Shown here piece after piece: positions 1 through 8,288 of a stretch of DNA of 30,847 bases. Source of the DNA: DATDOY01 sp035293045 (GTDB lineage Bacteria; Actinomycetota; Acidimicrobiia; IMCC26256; JACPCJ01); assembly GCA_035293045.1 (NCBI GenBank), contig DATDOY010000046.1:1-30847 (forward strand). The letters are read 5' to 3'. Numbering within the stretch: the stretch's first letter is position 1; every line of letters starts with the position of its first letter. Below the pieces are notes generated by a model. It saw only the letters and a list, made by a program, of their open reading frames with translations, searched no databases and was not told the DNA's origin. The position numbers were made by a program, and so were the translations under genes.

Positions 1-2211
1 GGCCACCTCGGGCGTGGCGGTCGAAGCCTTGCGGACGAGCGCCGAGAACCGCTCGCTGTCGACGGCGACGGCGGGGTCGAGGCGGTAGTGCGATTCGGGT
101 CCGGCGTGAGGCAGCAGAGGCTCGCCGGATGGACCGGGGCCGAGCGCGCGCCGCGCCACCGTCGCCACCCCGTGCAGCGTGCGTGGACTGGCCAACCGGT
201 CCGGCCACAGCGCTTCGCTCAGGACGTCAGCCTCGGCGCCACGGCGGTGAAGCGCCAGATACGCGACGAGCTCGAGAGCCTTGCGCCGGTCGAACGCCGA
301 GGCGGCGCCTCGCACGCCGACGGGACCGAGAACGCACACCTCAACCGTTGGCTCGACCTCGGTCGAAGGAAGCGACGGACTCAACAGGAGGAGGGATCGC
401 GGTGCGCCTGGCCCGCCCGTCGTCGGAGCGAGGAGCTCGCGCATGGCCGCTCGGGCGCGCTCGGGAACCCGCGGGCGCGTGAGCGCCACCCCGACCGGCT
501 CGAGCCGCACGACGTCGCCGTCGATGTCGAGACACCACTCTGCCGACGAGGCGTCGTGGGCGACGACCATCGACAATCCGGCCCCGGGGGTTTGTCGGGC
601 CAAGCTCGCGAGGCGTGCCGCGTTGCTCGCCGCGCCACGGGTGACGAACACGACGGTGGCCGTCGCCGCCGATGATGCTCCGCTGATGCGGGCGTTCAGC
701 CCGTCTCGATCGCCCGATGCGACGGCAGCGTCGAGCTCGCGTGTGATGTCCGACAGGCTGCCCGCGTGGATGGCGTTGGGAATCGCACCCAAGGATTCGT
801 CCGGGTCGACCACGATGACCTGGACGTGGTCGGCCGAGGGCCCGGTCGTCAGCTCCGAGGCCATGGCGAACATCGCCTCGGCCACGTCCCAGTCCCGGCC
901 CGCCACCGCGAGCACGTCCATCATTTCGAGGTTGATCAGCACCTGACTGCGGTCGGTGTGGCCGATGGTGACGAGACACGGCAGCGGGTTCGGCACCGTG
1001 GCCTCCTCGGTCGTCGACGCGGCGCCGGTGAGGGGCGTCACCCAACTGAGGCCGTCGTCCTCCACGCTGAATCCGTCCACGGCGACGCGGTCCGGGGCCG
1101 CGAACAGAATCGACAGTTCGTCCCCGACGTTGACGCCGACGACGGGTGGGGCCGGGCGGCCGTCGTCGTGCAGCCGGGCTGACCACCGCCGGAGCGCGAG
1201 ATCGGTCTGGTCGAGACGCTCCGTAGCGGCGACGGCTCGCAAGCTCATTTCGACGCTTCGGGTCGCGTCGGCCGGCGACGCCACCGGGTGGCTGGGGAGG
1301 CGCCGCCGTTCGACGACCCGACGACGACGGTCGATCGACCACACGATGCCGCCGACGAGGAGCCCCGCGCGCGCGAGGCCGTCGAGCAAGGACCCCTCGC
1401 GCACGGGCGGGTCTTCGGTTGCCGAGGTCGGGCGGACCTCCGTGAGGTCGACGACGTCCGGCGCACCGGCGTCGGCGTCGGGGGCCGACGCGGGGAGCGG
1501 ATCGTCGTCGCGCGAGGCGACGTCGACCGGCAGTCGCAGGAGCCAGCCTTCGTGCAACGGTTCGTCCGGGCGGGCGAGCGTTCTTCCGTCGGGCTGGAGA
1601 ACGCCCTGGTTCAGGTCGAACAGTTCGCGCCAGCGCCGCGCATCTCCGAGACGCTGATCCGCGACGCTCCACAGCGTCTCGCGGCGCGCGACGCGATGAA
1701 CACTCCGGGATGCTTCCGGCAGCTGAGCGGGCGCTTCGGTGAGAGGCGCGCTCTCGGTACCGGGGCCGGGCTCGTCGTCGACGCGGTCGGGGTTCGACCC
1801 GCCCAGCGAGAGGGAGAGAGCGCGAGCGAGCGGCGGCGGATCAGCGCCGCGTTCCGACCTTGCGAGCATCCCCACGAGCGGCGCGACCGACGTCAGGAGC
1901 ACGGCGGCGACGGTCTGGAGCGCCCCCATGAATGGAAGCCGCGGCGTGGGGCGCCCCCGCCGGATGGCCCACGCCTCGGTGGCCAGCGCCACGACCAACT
2001 CGAGCCACGCCAGCCAGCACACGCCGGCGAGCACCTTGAGCAAGGTTCGTTCCGAGACGTCGGCCTCGGTGAGCGCTCGCCCCACGTGGTCGAGGGTCGG
2101 TACGCCGGACGGCAGCGGGTTGCCCACGAGCGCGGCAAGGCCAACGGGGACGGCCATGGTCAGGGCGGCGACGATCATGGCGACGACGACGGCGCGCCGG
2201 TGTCGATTCAT
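1..2211 (-). CDS. Membrane LysM / winged-helix (BTAD-type) regulator of the Tad locus, 3' end outside window
   Basis: This is the last visible gene of the Tad operon. It starts at ATG 2211, in a 4-base ATGA overlap with the TadG-like stop, after a GGAGAG ribosome site. The frame stays open for 737 codons to the window edge, so the C-terminus is missing. Hydrophobic segments lie near residues 8-30, 58-80 and 95-115. A LysM-like domain follows at about 171-228 (HRVARRETLWSVADQRLG, then RWRELFDLNQG). After another hydrophobic stretch comes a long linker. The visible end (VEVCVLGPVGVRG, FDRRKALELVAYLALHRRG) matches the start of the OmpR-type winged helix found in SARP/BTAD regulators; a BTAD repeat would be expected beyond the edge. 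Such LysM-BTAD proteins occur beside actinobacterial Tad genes, but their target is not known to me. I infer a membrane-anchored regulator linked to the pilus. The many long ORFs in other frames here are shadows. Confidence 0.8.
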   Translation of the reverse strand, partial: MNRHRRAVVVAMIVAALTMAVPVGLAALVGNPLPSGVPTLDHVGRALTEADVSERTLLKVLAGVCWLAWLELVVALATEAWAIRRGRPTPRLPFMGALQTVAAVLLTSVAPLVGMLARSERGADPPPLARALSLSLGGSNPDRVDDEPGPGTESAPLTEAPAQLPEASRSVHRVARRETLWSVADQRLGDARRWRELFDLNQGVLQPDGRTLARPDEPLHEGWLLRLPVDVASRDDDPLPASAPDADAGAPDVVDLTEVRPTSATEDPPVREGSLLDGLARAGLLVGGIVWSIDRRRRVVERRRLPSHPVASPADATRSVEMSLRAVAATERLDQTDLALRRWSARLHDDGRPAPPVVGVNVGDELSILFAAPDRVAVDGFSVEDDGLSWVTPLTGAASTTEEATVPNPLPCLVTIGHTDRSQVLINLEMMDVLAVAGRDWDVAEAMFAMASELTTGPSADHVQVIVVDPDESLGAIPNAIHAGSLSDITRELDAAVASGDRDGLNARISGASSAATATVVFVTRGAASNAARLASLARQTPGAGLSMVVAHDASSAEWCLDIDGDVVRLEPVGVALTRPRVPERARAAMRELLAPTTGGPGAPRSLLLLSPSLPSTEVEPTVEVCVLGPVGVRGAASAFDRRKALELVAYLALHRRGAEADVLSEALWPDRLASPRTLHGVATVARRALGPGPSGEPLLPHAGPESHYRLDPAVAVDSERFSALVRKASTATPEVA

Positions 2212-2639
2212 GTCTCTCCTTGTGTCACTCCTCGGACGATCCGGGCCTCGCCGGTGCCGGTCACGGTTGCTTCGTGCAGCCCGACGAGTCGGAGGAGCGT
2301 GAGGCTCCGCGTGGTGGTCACGATGACTCGCACTCGATCTCCCTCGACGACGACCGAGCCGGCCGACCCGGTCCGCCGGAGGTGCGCCAACGCGGCGGCC
2401 ACCGCCGCGTTGGGATTGATCTGGCGCTCGCGGCGCCGGAGGGCGTCGGCGTCCACGGCCTGCGCTCCCGCCCGCGCCGCCGCCGTGGCCTGATCGATGG
2501 CCTGCCGGCGCGTGGCGAGGAGCGCGCCCCCGTCGAAGACGAGGCCGGCGGCCATGAGCATGGCCACGGTCGTGACGGTGACAAAGGCGGTCACCGTCCC
2601 GTCCTCGTGTCGAGGGGGACGCCGGGTCCGTCGCATCAC
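2208..2639 (-). CDS. TadG-like pilus assembly protein (Rv3654c-type)
   Basis: This 143-residue protein has a short basic N-terminus, then EDGTVTAFVTVTTVAML, one hydrophobic helix (about 15-38), and a conserved-looking DGGALLATRRQAIDQATAAARAGAQA stretch split across residues 37-62. That arrangement is typical of Flp-pilus TadE/G-like proteins (Tad N-terminal domain). The remainder is a small soluble domain that probably sits outside the membrane. It overlaps the TadE-like gene upstream by 4 bases and the LysM regulator downstream by 4 bases, so all three are probably translationally coupled. TadG proteins are minor pseudopilin-like components of the Tad machine. The actinobacterial form is much shorter than proteobacterial TadG, and this length fits that short form. 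Confidence 0.8.
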   Translation of the reverse strand: MMRRTRRPPRHEDGTVTAFVTVTTVAMLMAAGLVFDGGALLATRRQAIDQATAAARAGAQAVDADALRRRERQINPNAAVAAALAHLRRTGSAGSVVVEGDRVRVIVTTTRSLTLLRLVGLHEATVTGTGEARIVRGVTQGET

Positions 2640-3049
2640 GTCCCCCGATAGGAGTCGACGATCTCATGCGCGGTCGCGGACACCGAGCGCGAGCCGGGGA
2701 GTCCGAGCAGGCCGAGGTCGTGGAGGCCGACGGTGCAGGTGACGGCGACCGTGACCGTCCCGCCCGGGCCGAGGCGCGAGGCGTCGACCCCCACCCGAAG
2801 GCCATGACAGGTGACGCCCCGGTCCGAGAGGGAGCGTGCCGCGGTCGCTCGAGCGTCCGCTTCCGCGCCCACGGCGTGTTGTCGCATGGACGCCGCTCGC
2901 GCCGCGTCGGCCGCCGCTCCGTACACGTCGTTCGAGGCCTGGGCAATCCGCCCGGTCGCCACGACGAACATCAAAACGATCAACATCGCGGGTGTGAGGA
3001 TCGTCAGCTCGACGACCGCCGATCCCCGTTGGTCGCGGCGCAGCATCAT
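2636..3049 (-). CDS. TadE-like pseudopilin
   Basis: This 137-residue protein begins MMLRRDQRGSAVVELTILTP. The RGSAVVE motif is the prepilin-type cleavage signature: Gly, then Glu at +5 of the mature protein, followed by a single hydrophobic helix. TadE-family pseudopilins are processed by a TadV-type peptidase and help assemble the Flp pilus. Two cysteines in the C-terminal half (TCHGL and VTCTV) could form a disulfide outside the cell. The start shown is ATG 3049, which overlaps the previous stop as ATGA; the second Met at 3046 is equally possible. It is the middle of three consecutive pseudopilin-like genes. Confidence 0.82.
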   Translation of the reverse strand: MMLRRDQRGSAVVELTILTPAMLIVLMFVVATGRIAQASNDVYGAAADAARAASMRQHAVGAEADARATAARSLSDRGVTCHGLRVGVDASRLGPGGTVTVAVTCTVGLHDLGLLGLPGSRSVSATAHEIVDSYRGT

Positions 3050-3426
3050 CGGTCGGTTCGGCCGCGGAAGCGTTCGGTCGGACCGTCGGACACCCCGCGC
3101 ACTTCGAACGTGAAACCCGGAACGAGCGAGACGACCTTCGCCCGCACGACGACGCGAGCCCCCTCGGCACTGCGGCCCACGTCGACGCGTGAATCGCGCA
3201 ACAGCCCGCGGTCGGTGCGTCCGAGGAAGCGTCTGGCCGCGGCCTCACCCGCTGAGGCCGTCGACTGTTCGAACTGCGCAGCGGTCGCGCCGTGCTGGGC
3301 CGCAGCCGTCACGATGTGAGAAGCGTGCTCGTACAGCGCGAGCTGGAACACGAGCATCACCACCAGCACAAGGGCGGGCGCGGCCAGCACGACCTGCAGC
3401 GACGCACTGGCGCGCTCGGCGCGCAT
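3046..3426 (-). CDS. TadE-like pseudopilin (second copy)
   Basis: Starting at ATG 3426, this gene encodes 126 residues. A GGGAG ribosome site lies about six bases before that ATG. Upstream in-frame codons read into the Flp-like gene with an implausible Arg/His-rich composition, so the longer reading was rejected. The N-terminus (MRAERASASLQVVLAAPALV) has the short basic leader and hydrophobic helix of TadE proteins. The canonical Gly-Glu prepilin motif is weak here: Ser-Leu-Gln replaces the usual Glu. The C-terminal part is Arg-rich and soluble. It overlaps the next TadE-like gene by 4 bases and follows the Flp-like gene by 8 bases. Assignment rests on position, length and membrane topology more than on sequence motifs. 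Confidence 0.7.
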   Translation of the reverse strand: MRAERASASLQVVLAAPALVLVVMLVFQLALYEHASHIVTAAAQHGATAAQFEQSTASAGEAAARRFLGRTDRGLLRDSRVDVGRSAEGARVVVRAKVVSLVPGFTFEVRGVSDGPTERFRGRTDR

Positions 3427-3434
3427 GTCGCTCC

Positions 3435-3653
3435 CTACGGGATCTGGTTGGCGCGGTTCTGGACGCGGGAGGCGATGATCGCCACGATGGTGACGGCGAG
3501 TGCCGCGAGGCCCGCGGTGATGATGACGGTCTCGGTCGTCATCCCCCGCTCGTCGGAGCGCGCGACGTCGAGTCGGTAGCGCAACGCACTCCACGCCATC
3601 GCGCACCACGCGAGGGTCACGCTTCCAGGTTGCATTGCGATGAGTCGGTCCAC
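3435..3653 (-). CDS. Small Flp-like pilin subunit
   Basis: This 72-residue protein starts at GTG 3653, about four bases after a strong AAAGGGAG ribosome site. A leader of roughly 37 residues ends in DERG. It is followed by MTTETVIITAGLAALAVTIVAII, in which a Glu sits just before a hydrophobic helix, and by a short polar tail. This is the layout of Flp/DUF4244-type pilins, which polymerise into the pilus after cleavage by a prepilin peptidase. The placement between tadC and the tadE genes supports the role. The Glu falls at +4 if cleavage is after Gly, rather than the usual +5. No prepilin peptidase gene is in the window. Confidence 0.72.
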   Translation of the reverse strand: MDRLIAMQPGSVTLAWCAMAWSALRYRLDVARSDERGMTTETVIITAGLAALAVTIVAIIASRVQNRANQIP

Positions 3654-3686
3654 GGTTCTCCCTTTCGGTGTTGGGTGGTCTTCATG

Positions 3687-4541
3687 TCAGACGCCCTGCA
3701 GTACGAGTTGGAGGGCGGGGTACAGCACGAAGGCGACAAAGCCGAAGAGCATGAGCACGACGGGGATGCTCATCTTCTCGGTCGCTGCTTGCGCGTCGGA
3801 CTCGACTTCGGCGATGCGGTGATCGCGCATCGATTTCGCGCGGACCGACAGCGAATGCCGGACCTTGGCGCCGTACTCACCGGCGAGGCCGACGCTCGCC
3901 GCGACCTCGCGAAGTTCGTCGACGCCGAGCCGTTCACCGAGCCGATCGAGCGCCGCCCAAGGTGGCTCGGCCGCAATGCGGCACCCCGCGAGGGTCCGGC
4001 GGAGTTCGGCAAACGGCCAGCCACCGCCGACCTCGACGGCGGCGTACAGCGCCGTCTCGGTACCTCCCCCGCCCGCCACGACAATGGCCACGAGATCGAG
4101 ATAGGCGCCGAGGGCGTGGCGGAACTCGCGCCGCTTTCGCTCGGCGTCGGCCTTCACGATGAGGTCGGGGACGACGAATCCCACCAGGGCCGCCGCCGCG
4201 GAGGCCACGGCGACCAGGGTGCCCGCGACGTTGATGCCACCCATCCGAGCGACCGCGGCGCACCCGATCGGAAGGGCGGCCAGCGCGCCGGCGCACGCAA
4301 GCTTCTCGAAGGCGTGGCGATCGAGCGCGCGGCCGCACACGGCGAGGTCGGTGCGCTGACGCCCGAGGTCGACGCCGAGTCCCTCGACCACGGAGATCGC
4401 CAACCCGCCGGGGCGTCGCCGAGTGCCGTCGAGCGCCCGGAGGGTGCGGTCAAGCGGCGCGCTCGGGGCCAGCACCCCACGGGCGACGAGCAGTGTTCCG
4501 AGTCCTGCTCCCGCTCCCGTGACAAGGGCGACGAGCATCAT
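3687..4541 (-). CDS. tadC: TadC-like type II secretion system F-domain protein
   Basis: This 284-residue integral membrane protein has hydrophobic segments near the N-terminus (MMLVALVTGAGAGLGTLLVA), in the middle (about residues 83-122) and at the C-terminus (MSIPVVLMLFGFVAFVLYPA). The cytoplasmic domain between the last two holds the T2SSF core (ALGAYLDLVAIVVAGGGGTETAL and LREVAASVGLAGEYGAKV, each read in parts). With TadB it forms the inner-membrane platform of the Tad machine. The open frame extends to 5483, but that extension is Arg/Pro shadow sequence inside tadB. The start at ATG 4541 overlaps the tadB stop (ATGA) and has GAGG eight bases upstream. A 33-base gap to the Flp-like gene carries that gene's own ribosome site. 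Confidence 0.86.
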   Translation of the reverse strand: MMLVALVTGAGAGLGTLLVARGVLAPSAPLDRTLRALDGTRRRPGGLAISVVEGLGVDLGRQRTDLAVCGRALDRHAFEKLACAGALAALPIGCAAVARMGGINVAGTLVAVASAAAALVGFVVPDLIVKADAERKRREFRHALGAYLDLVAIVVAGGGGTETALYAAVEVGGGWPFAELRRTLAGCRIAAEPPWAALDRLGERLGVDELREVAASVGLAGEYGAKVRHSLSVRAKSMRDHRIAEVESDAQAATEKMSIPVVLMLFGFVAFVLYPALQLVLQGV

Positions 4542-5380
4542 GCGGCCTCGACGCGCGCGCTCGGCGCCAGGAGCCGCGGTGGCGACGCGAGCTTCGAAAG
4601 TCGTCCGAGCTCGCGGATTCCGAGGGCGAACAGCGATCCGACGACGAGGAGCCAGGCTTGACCCAGAGCGTCGTCGTATGGAGCGAGGAAGTCGCCGTTG
4701 AACAGCACCAACAACAGGGCGAAGCCGAGGGTGGTGATGGTGACGACTCGCGCTGCAGTGCGGAGCCGACTCCGCCCCGCTTCGACGCGCAACACCATCG
4801 CGGCCTCCATCCGAGCGGATTTGGAGAGGGCTCCGAGAAGGCCACCGAGGTCGCGGGCACGATGCTCGGAGGCAAGGAGGAGCGCCGCGACGACGAGGTC
4901 GGCCGCGGGATCGTCGACCTCGTCGGCGAATCCGCGCAGCGCCGGGGCGAGCCGGTCGCGTTGTAACCGCGCCGCGAGGTGCTGGACATGGGGGCGGATG
5001 GCCAGCGGTGCGACCGCAGCCGTCGAGAGGATCGCTTCCTCGAGGCCGGCCGCCGCCGCCATCGTGTCGCGAAGCATTTCCGCCCAGGTCGCGACTCCTT
5101 CGGCGCGTTCGATGGCGCCGCCGGGGCGAGCCGCGTCGGCGACGGCGCGAGGGATGATCCCGGCGCCGAGCCCCGCGAGGGCGGCGCCGACCAGCCAGCC
5201 GGTGATCAGAAACACGACGATCCCGGTTCCGAGCGCAACGGCGAGCGGCAGGACCAGGCCGGGCCCGAGCTGGGCTCGATGACGAACGTGGCGATCGGCG
5301 CCACGGCCGCCTCCGAGCAGACCCGCCGTCAGGAGCAGGGCGCCGAGTCCGAAGACCACCCCGAGGGCCAGCGCGTTCAT
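4538..5380 (-). CDS. tadB: TadB-like type II secretion system F-domain protein
   Basis: The 280-residue product is a membrane protein with a hydrophobic N-terminus (about 3-23), two further segments around residues 44-77, and a C-terminal pair around 213-255. The cytoplasmic part contains the T2SSF signature region (WAEMLRDTMAAAAGLEEAI) followed by ADLVVAALLLASEH and LSKSARMEAAMVLRVEAGRSR, which is typical of TadB. It would form the platform complex with TadC and dock onto the TadA ATPase. It overlaps the tadA stop and the tadC start by 4 bases each. Start at ATG 5380. Confidence 0.87.
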   Translation of the reverse strand: MNALALGVVFGLGALLLTAGLLGGGRGADRHVRHRAQLGPGLVLPLAVALGTGIVVFLITGWLVGAALAGLGAGIIPRAVADAARPGGAIERAEGVATWAEMLRDTMAAAAGLEEAILSTAAVAPLAIRPHVQHLAARLQRDRLAPALRGFADEVDDPAADLVVAALLLASEHRARDLGGLLGALSKSARMEAAMVLRVEAGRSRLRTAARVVTITTLGFALLLVLFNGDFLAPYDDALGQAWLLVVGSLFALGIRELGRLSKLASPPRLLAPSARVEAA

Positions 5381-6696
5381 CGCGCCGACAGACGATCGTG
5401 GAGCACGATCTCGTTGAGGCCGGCGCGGACGAGGGCATGGAGGGTGGCCGTGCGTAGGGGAGCTCCGGGGACGGCGCGGCCATTGGGTCCCGGACGGAAG
5501 ACCTCGTTCGACACGATCATCGCACCGTCGGCGTCGACGACCTCACGAACGGATGTGACGTAGCGGGCACCCCGGCGATCGTCGATGTGGTCGCGGCCGA
5601 GATGCACGACGAAGTCGACGGCGTTCGCCACGAGGAGATTCGTGGCCTCGAGCGGCAACCGCTGAGGGGTCTGCATGGCGTACATGGCGAGCTTTCGGAA
5701 CGCGGACTCCGATGAGTGAGCGTGGATCGTGCACATGGAGCCGTCGTTGCCTTGGCTCATCGCATTGAGCATCGGCAGGATCTCGTCGCCGCGGACCTCG
5801 CCGACGATCACGCGGTCGGGATCCATCCGAAGCGCCATGCGGACCAGTCGTTCGAGCGTGATTTCCCCCTCGCCCTCGGTGTTGGCCTCACGCGCTTCGA
5901 GGGTGACGACATCGGGATGGAGTTCGGGGAATCGATCCACGCCCAACTCGAGGGAATCCTCGACGGTGACGAGTCGTTCGTGCGGCGGGATCTCGTTGAT
6001 CAACGCTCGCATGAGCGTGGTCTTCCCCATCGACGTGCCGCCGGCCACGATGACGTTCTTGCGCGCTCGCACGACGGCGGCCAGGAACTCCGCAAGGCGC
6101 TGGTCGATGGCCCCGAGGCCGACGAGGTCGGAAAGAAAGACCTTCGGGAACCGGTGCCGTCGGATGGCGATGCTGGGTTGTGCCGACACGCTCATCACTG
6201 CGAACAGCCGGCTGCCGTCCGGCAGGCGGAGGTTCACCTCGGGGTTGGCCGGGTCGAACCGGCGCTCGCTCCGGCCCATGCGCGCCGCGGCGAAGCGGAT
6301 CAGTTCGAGAAGCTCGGCGTCGCTCTCCGCGATCGGCGGGACCTCGACCTTCCGGCCGTCGTCGTACACGACGAAGACGCGGTCGCAGCCCTGCGCGTGA
6401 ATGTCGGTGACCGACTCGTCCTCGAGCCAGGGCTGCAGGCGCCCGAGGCCGAAGAGGGCGTCGAAGATGGACTGGGCGATCACGTCCTCGTCGTCGGGCG
6501 ACAGCACGTCGTCGCCGGTCGCGATGGCGTGCCGGGCGTGGCCTTCGAGGGCCTCGTTGATGAGCTGACGCGCCAGGGCCTTTTCGTCGTCGGGGTCCAT
6601 GGCGGCCGGCTCGGTGTCGGAGCGAACCTGCATCGCGAGCAGCCGCTCGGCGACTTCTGCTCGGAGCTTTCGGACGAGGCCGGCGTGTGGACTCAC
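5377..6696 (-). CDS. tadA: TadA/CpaF-type secretion ATPase
   Basis: At 439 residues this is the normal length for CpaF/TadA ATPases of the VirB11/GspE family, which power pilus assembly from the cytoplasmic face. An N-terminal helical region (about 1-90) precedes the PAS-like N-domain. The Walker A motif GGTSMGKT is at 219-226, the Asp-box region follows (RLVTVEDSLELG), Walker B RVIVGEVRGDE is at 295-305 with the catalytic Glu at 300, and the His box TIHAHS is at 323-328. All key residues are present. Translation starts at GTG 6696, which overlaps the TadZ-like stop as GTGA. The gene lies directly upstream of tadB, the standard Tad order. Confidence 0.94.
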   Translation of the reverse strand: MSPHAGLVRKLRAEVAERLLAMQVRSDTEPAAMDPDDEKALARQLINEALEGHARHAIATGDDVLSPDDEDVIAQSIFDALFGLGRLQPWLEDESVTDIHAQGCDRVFVVYDDGRKVEVPPIAESDAELLELIRFAAARMGRSERRFDPANPEVNLRLPDGSRLFAVMSVSAQPSIAIRRHRFPKVFLSDLVGLGAIDQRLAEFLAAVVRARKNVIVAGGTSMGKTTLMRALINEIPPHERLVTVEDSLELGVDRFPELHPDVVTLEAREANTEGEGEITLERLVRMALRMDPDRVIVGEVRGDEILPMLNAMSQGNDGSMCTIHAHSSESAFRKLAMYAMQTPQRLPLEATNLLVANAVDFVVHLGRDHIDDRRGARYVTSVREVVDADGAMIVSNEVFRPGPNGRAVPGAPLRTATLHALVRAGLNEIVLHDRLSAR

Positions 6697-7430
6697 GCCA
6701 CTGAAGTCCTCGGTTCACCCGAGAGATCGGCGAGTCGCTCCGCGACGGTGACCGCGCTTCGTGCGAGGGGGGATCGGCGGAGCAATCGCGGGCTGCCGCG
6801 GCCGCTGCGGAGGACATCGGCGGCCACGGCGTCGTCGGCAACGACGCCGACGAGCTGTACGCCGATCGTGACGGCGACTTCATCGGGTGCGTACGGCTTT
6901 GACCCGACACACACCAGGCCGACGCGATCGCGATCCGGTGGGACGGCTTGTGCAGCGCGGACGAGATGTGCGAGGTGATGGACCTCGTCGAGGCGTGGTC
7001 GGGCGACGACCAGCACCATGTCGGCGACGTCGAGCAGTGGGCGCGTCGGGGACTCGATCCGCAGGCGGCCGCAGTCGACGAGCACCGTCGCCGGATGGAG
7101 CGCCCGCACCGCATCGGCGAGAAATGCGCCCGCGGCGAGGGCGGCGTGGGCCTGATCGGCGGCGGGCGGCCCGGGGACCACGGCGATGTTGCCGGGGAGG
7201 GCCTGGAGGTGGCGGCGGAACTCGACCGGGTCCGCGCTCCTGCGCGCCGCGGCCGCCGCCGTGACCAGACCCGGCTCCGGCGGCAAGGCGTAGCGGGCGA
7301 CGAGGTCGCCGCCGTCGGGGTCGGCCTCGACGATCACCACGTCGGGGTGATGCCACGCCGCTGCGAGCATCACCGCGGTCGTGGTCACGCCCGGGGACGC
7401 TTTGGCCGAGCCGAGGGCGATGACTGTCAT
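6693..7430 (-). CDS. TadZ/CpaE-like MinD/ParA-family protein with altered P-loop
   Basis: The 245-residue product has the ParA/MinD fold order. The N-terminal strand and loop read MTVIALGSAKASPGVTTTA, then VVIVEADPDGGDLVARY (switch I-like Asp) and ATVLVDCGRLR (Walker B-like), with a late strand VGLVCVG. The usual deviant Walker A is KGGVGKT. Here the signature Lys (K10) is kept, but the second, nucleotide-contacting Lys is Val (PGVTTT). TadZ/CpaE proteins localise the Tad machine at the pole, and several have degenerate P-loops. The position between the SAF protein and tadA supports the call. ATP binding may be weak or absent. It is joined to both neighbours by 4-base overlaps. Confidence 0.82.
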   Translation of the reverse strand: MTVIALGSAKASPGVTTTAVMLAAAWHHPDVVIVEADPDGGDLVARYALPPEPGLVTAAAAARRSADPVEFRRHLQALPGNIAVVPGPPAADQAHAALAAGAFLADAVRALHPATVLVDCGRLRIESPTRPLLDVADMVLVVARPRLDEVHHLAHLVRAAQAVPPDRDRVGLVCVGSKPYAPDEVAVTIGVQLVGVVADDAVAADVLRSGRGSPRLLRRSPLARSAVTVAERLADLSGEPRTSVA

Positions 7431-8179
7431 GCCGGGAGTTCGGCGTCGGCCTCACCGATGACGTCGGCGAAGAGCAATTGCGGCGGGATGTCGTCCGAGG
7501 AGCGCACGAGCGCGAGGCGGATCCGATCGACGGCGGCCGCCGCCACGATGGCGGGGGCGTCGAGCGCGTCCACCGCCAGCGAGACGACGATCGCGTCGCC
7601 CGCCGGCGTCGTGATCGGCGCCTTCCCGAAGACAGAGGCCTTCCAGACGGCCGGGGGCGCACCCCCCTCGGCCGATGCCACGTCGGCGGGTCCGGGTGTG
7701 CGCACGACCATCACGTGGTCGCCGGGACGAAGGCCGGCGATGGGGACGCTCGACGAGTCGAGTCGAATCCCGACGAGCGCCTCGCCCGCCGCGAGCACTT
7801 CAGCTCCGGCGAGGAGGCTCTCGCTGATGACGGCACCCGCCTTGAGGTCGGTGAGCGCGACGCGCCCGACCAGCTCCCGTCGCTGCGCGGGGGCAACGAT
7901 CTCGAGCCCCGATCCGTCGACCCTCACCGTCCGCAGGTCGGCTTCGGTGATGGTTTCGCCGGCGCGGACGTCGGCCACGAGCGCGAGCGCCGCCTGTCCG
8001 GCACCGCCGGAGCCCCCCATGACGGCGAAGGCGAGAGCCGATCCGGCGACGAGGAGGATCCCGACGACGACCCAGGGGACGTTGATCGGGGAGCGGACGG
8101 GAACAACGCGAAGGTCGCCGTTCGACGACAGCGTGCGCCGCTCGATGCGCTCGGGGCGGTCGATTGTGGCGGTATCCAA
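7427..8179 (-). CDS. cpaB: SAF-domain (CpaB/RcpC-like) pilus assembly protein
   Basis: The product has a basic N-terminus, one membrane helix (VPWVVVGILLVAGSALAFAVM) and an external SAF domain. The domain includes VRAGETITEADLRTVRVDG, then ELVGRVALTDLKAGAVISESLL and GDHVMVVRT. CpaB/RcpC proteins belong to the Tad pilus and are thought to act at the cell envelope. No ATG or GTG start fits. An in-frame TAG at about 8273 bounds the frame. TTG 8236 lacks a ribosome site, while TTG 8179 follows GGAGG by nine bases, so I prefer 8179 (250 residues) over 8236 (269). It is the first gene of the Tad operon, and its stop overlaps the TadZ start. Confidence 0.82.
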   Translation of the reverse strand: MDTATIDRPERIERRTLSSNGDLRVVPVRSPINVPWVVVGILLVAGSALAFAVMGGSGGAGQAALALVADVRAGETITEADLRTVRVDGSGLEIVAPAQRRELVGRVALTDLKAGAVISESLLAGAEVLAAGEALVGIRLDSSSVPIAGLRPGDHVMVVRTPGPADVASAEGGAPPAVWKASVFGKAPITTPAGDAIVVSLAVDALDAPAIVAAAAVDRIRLALVRSSDDIPPQLLFADVIGEADAELPA

Positions 8180-8288
8180 TGCCCACGTCCTCCGGCTCGC
8201 CTTGCCCCCCGACGGAACCGCCGCCCTTGCTGACAACGGGCGGGGTCGAGTCCCGTGACGGAATTCGCTCCGCTAAGCGCGTTTCGGA

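Noticed and set aside
3046..3609. Long form of the second TadE-like gene starting at 3609
   Set aside because: The first 61 residues are an Arg/His/Gly shadow of the Flp-like gene; ATG 3426 has its own ribosome site.
4542..5483. N-terminal extension of the tadC frame upstream of ATG 4541
   Set aside because: It is Arg/Pro-rich and lies over tadB, while the ATGA start at 4541 gives the normal TadC length.
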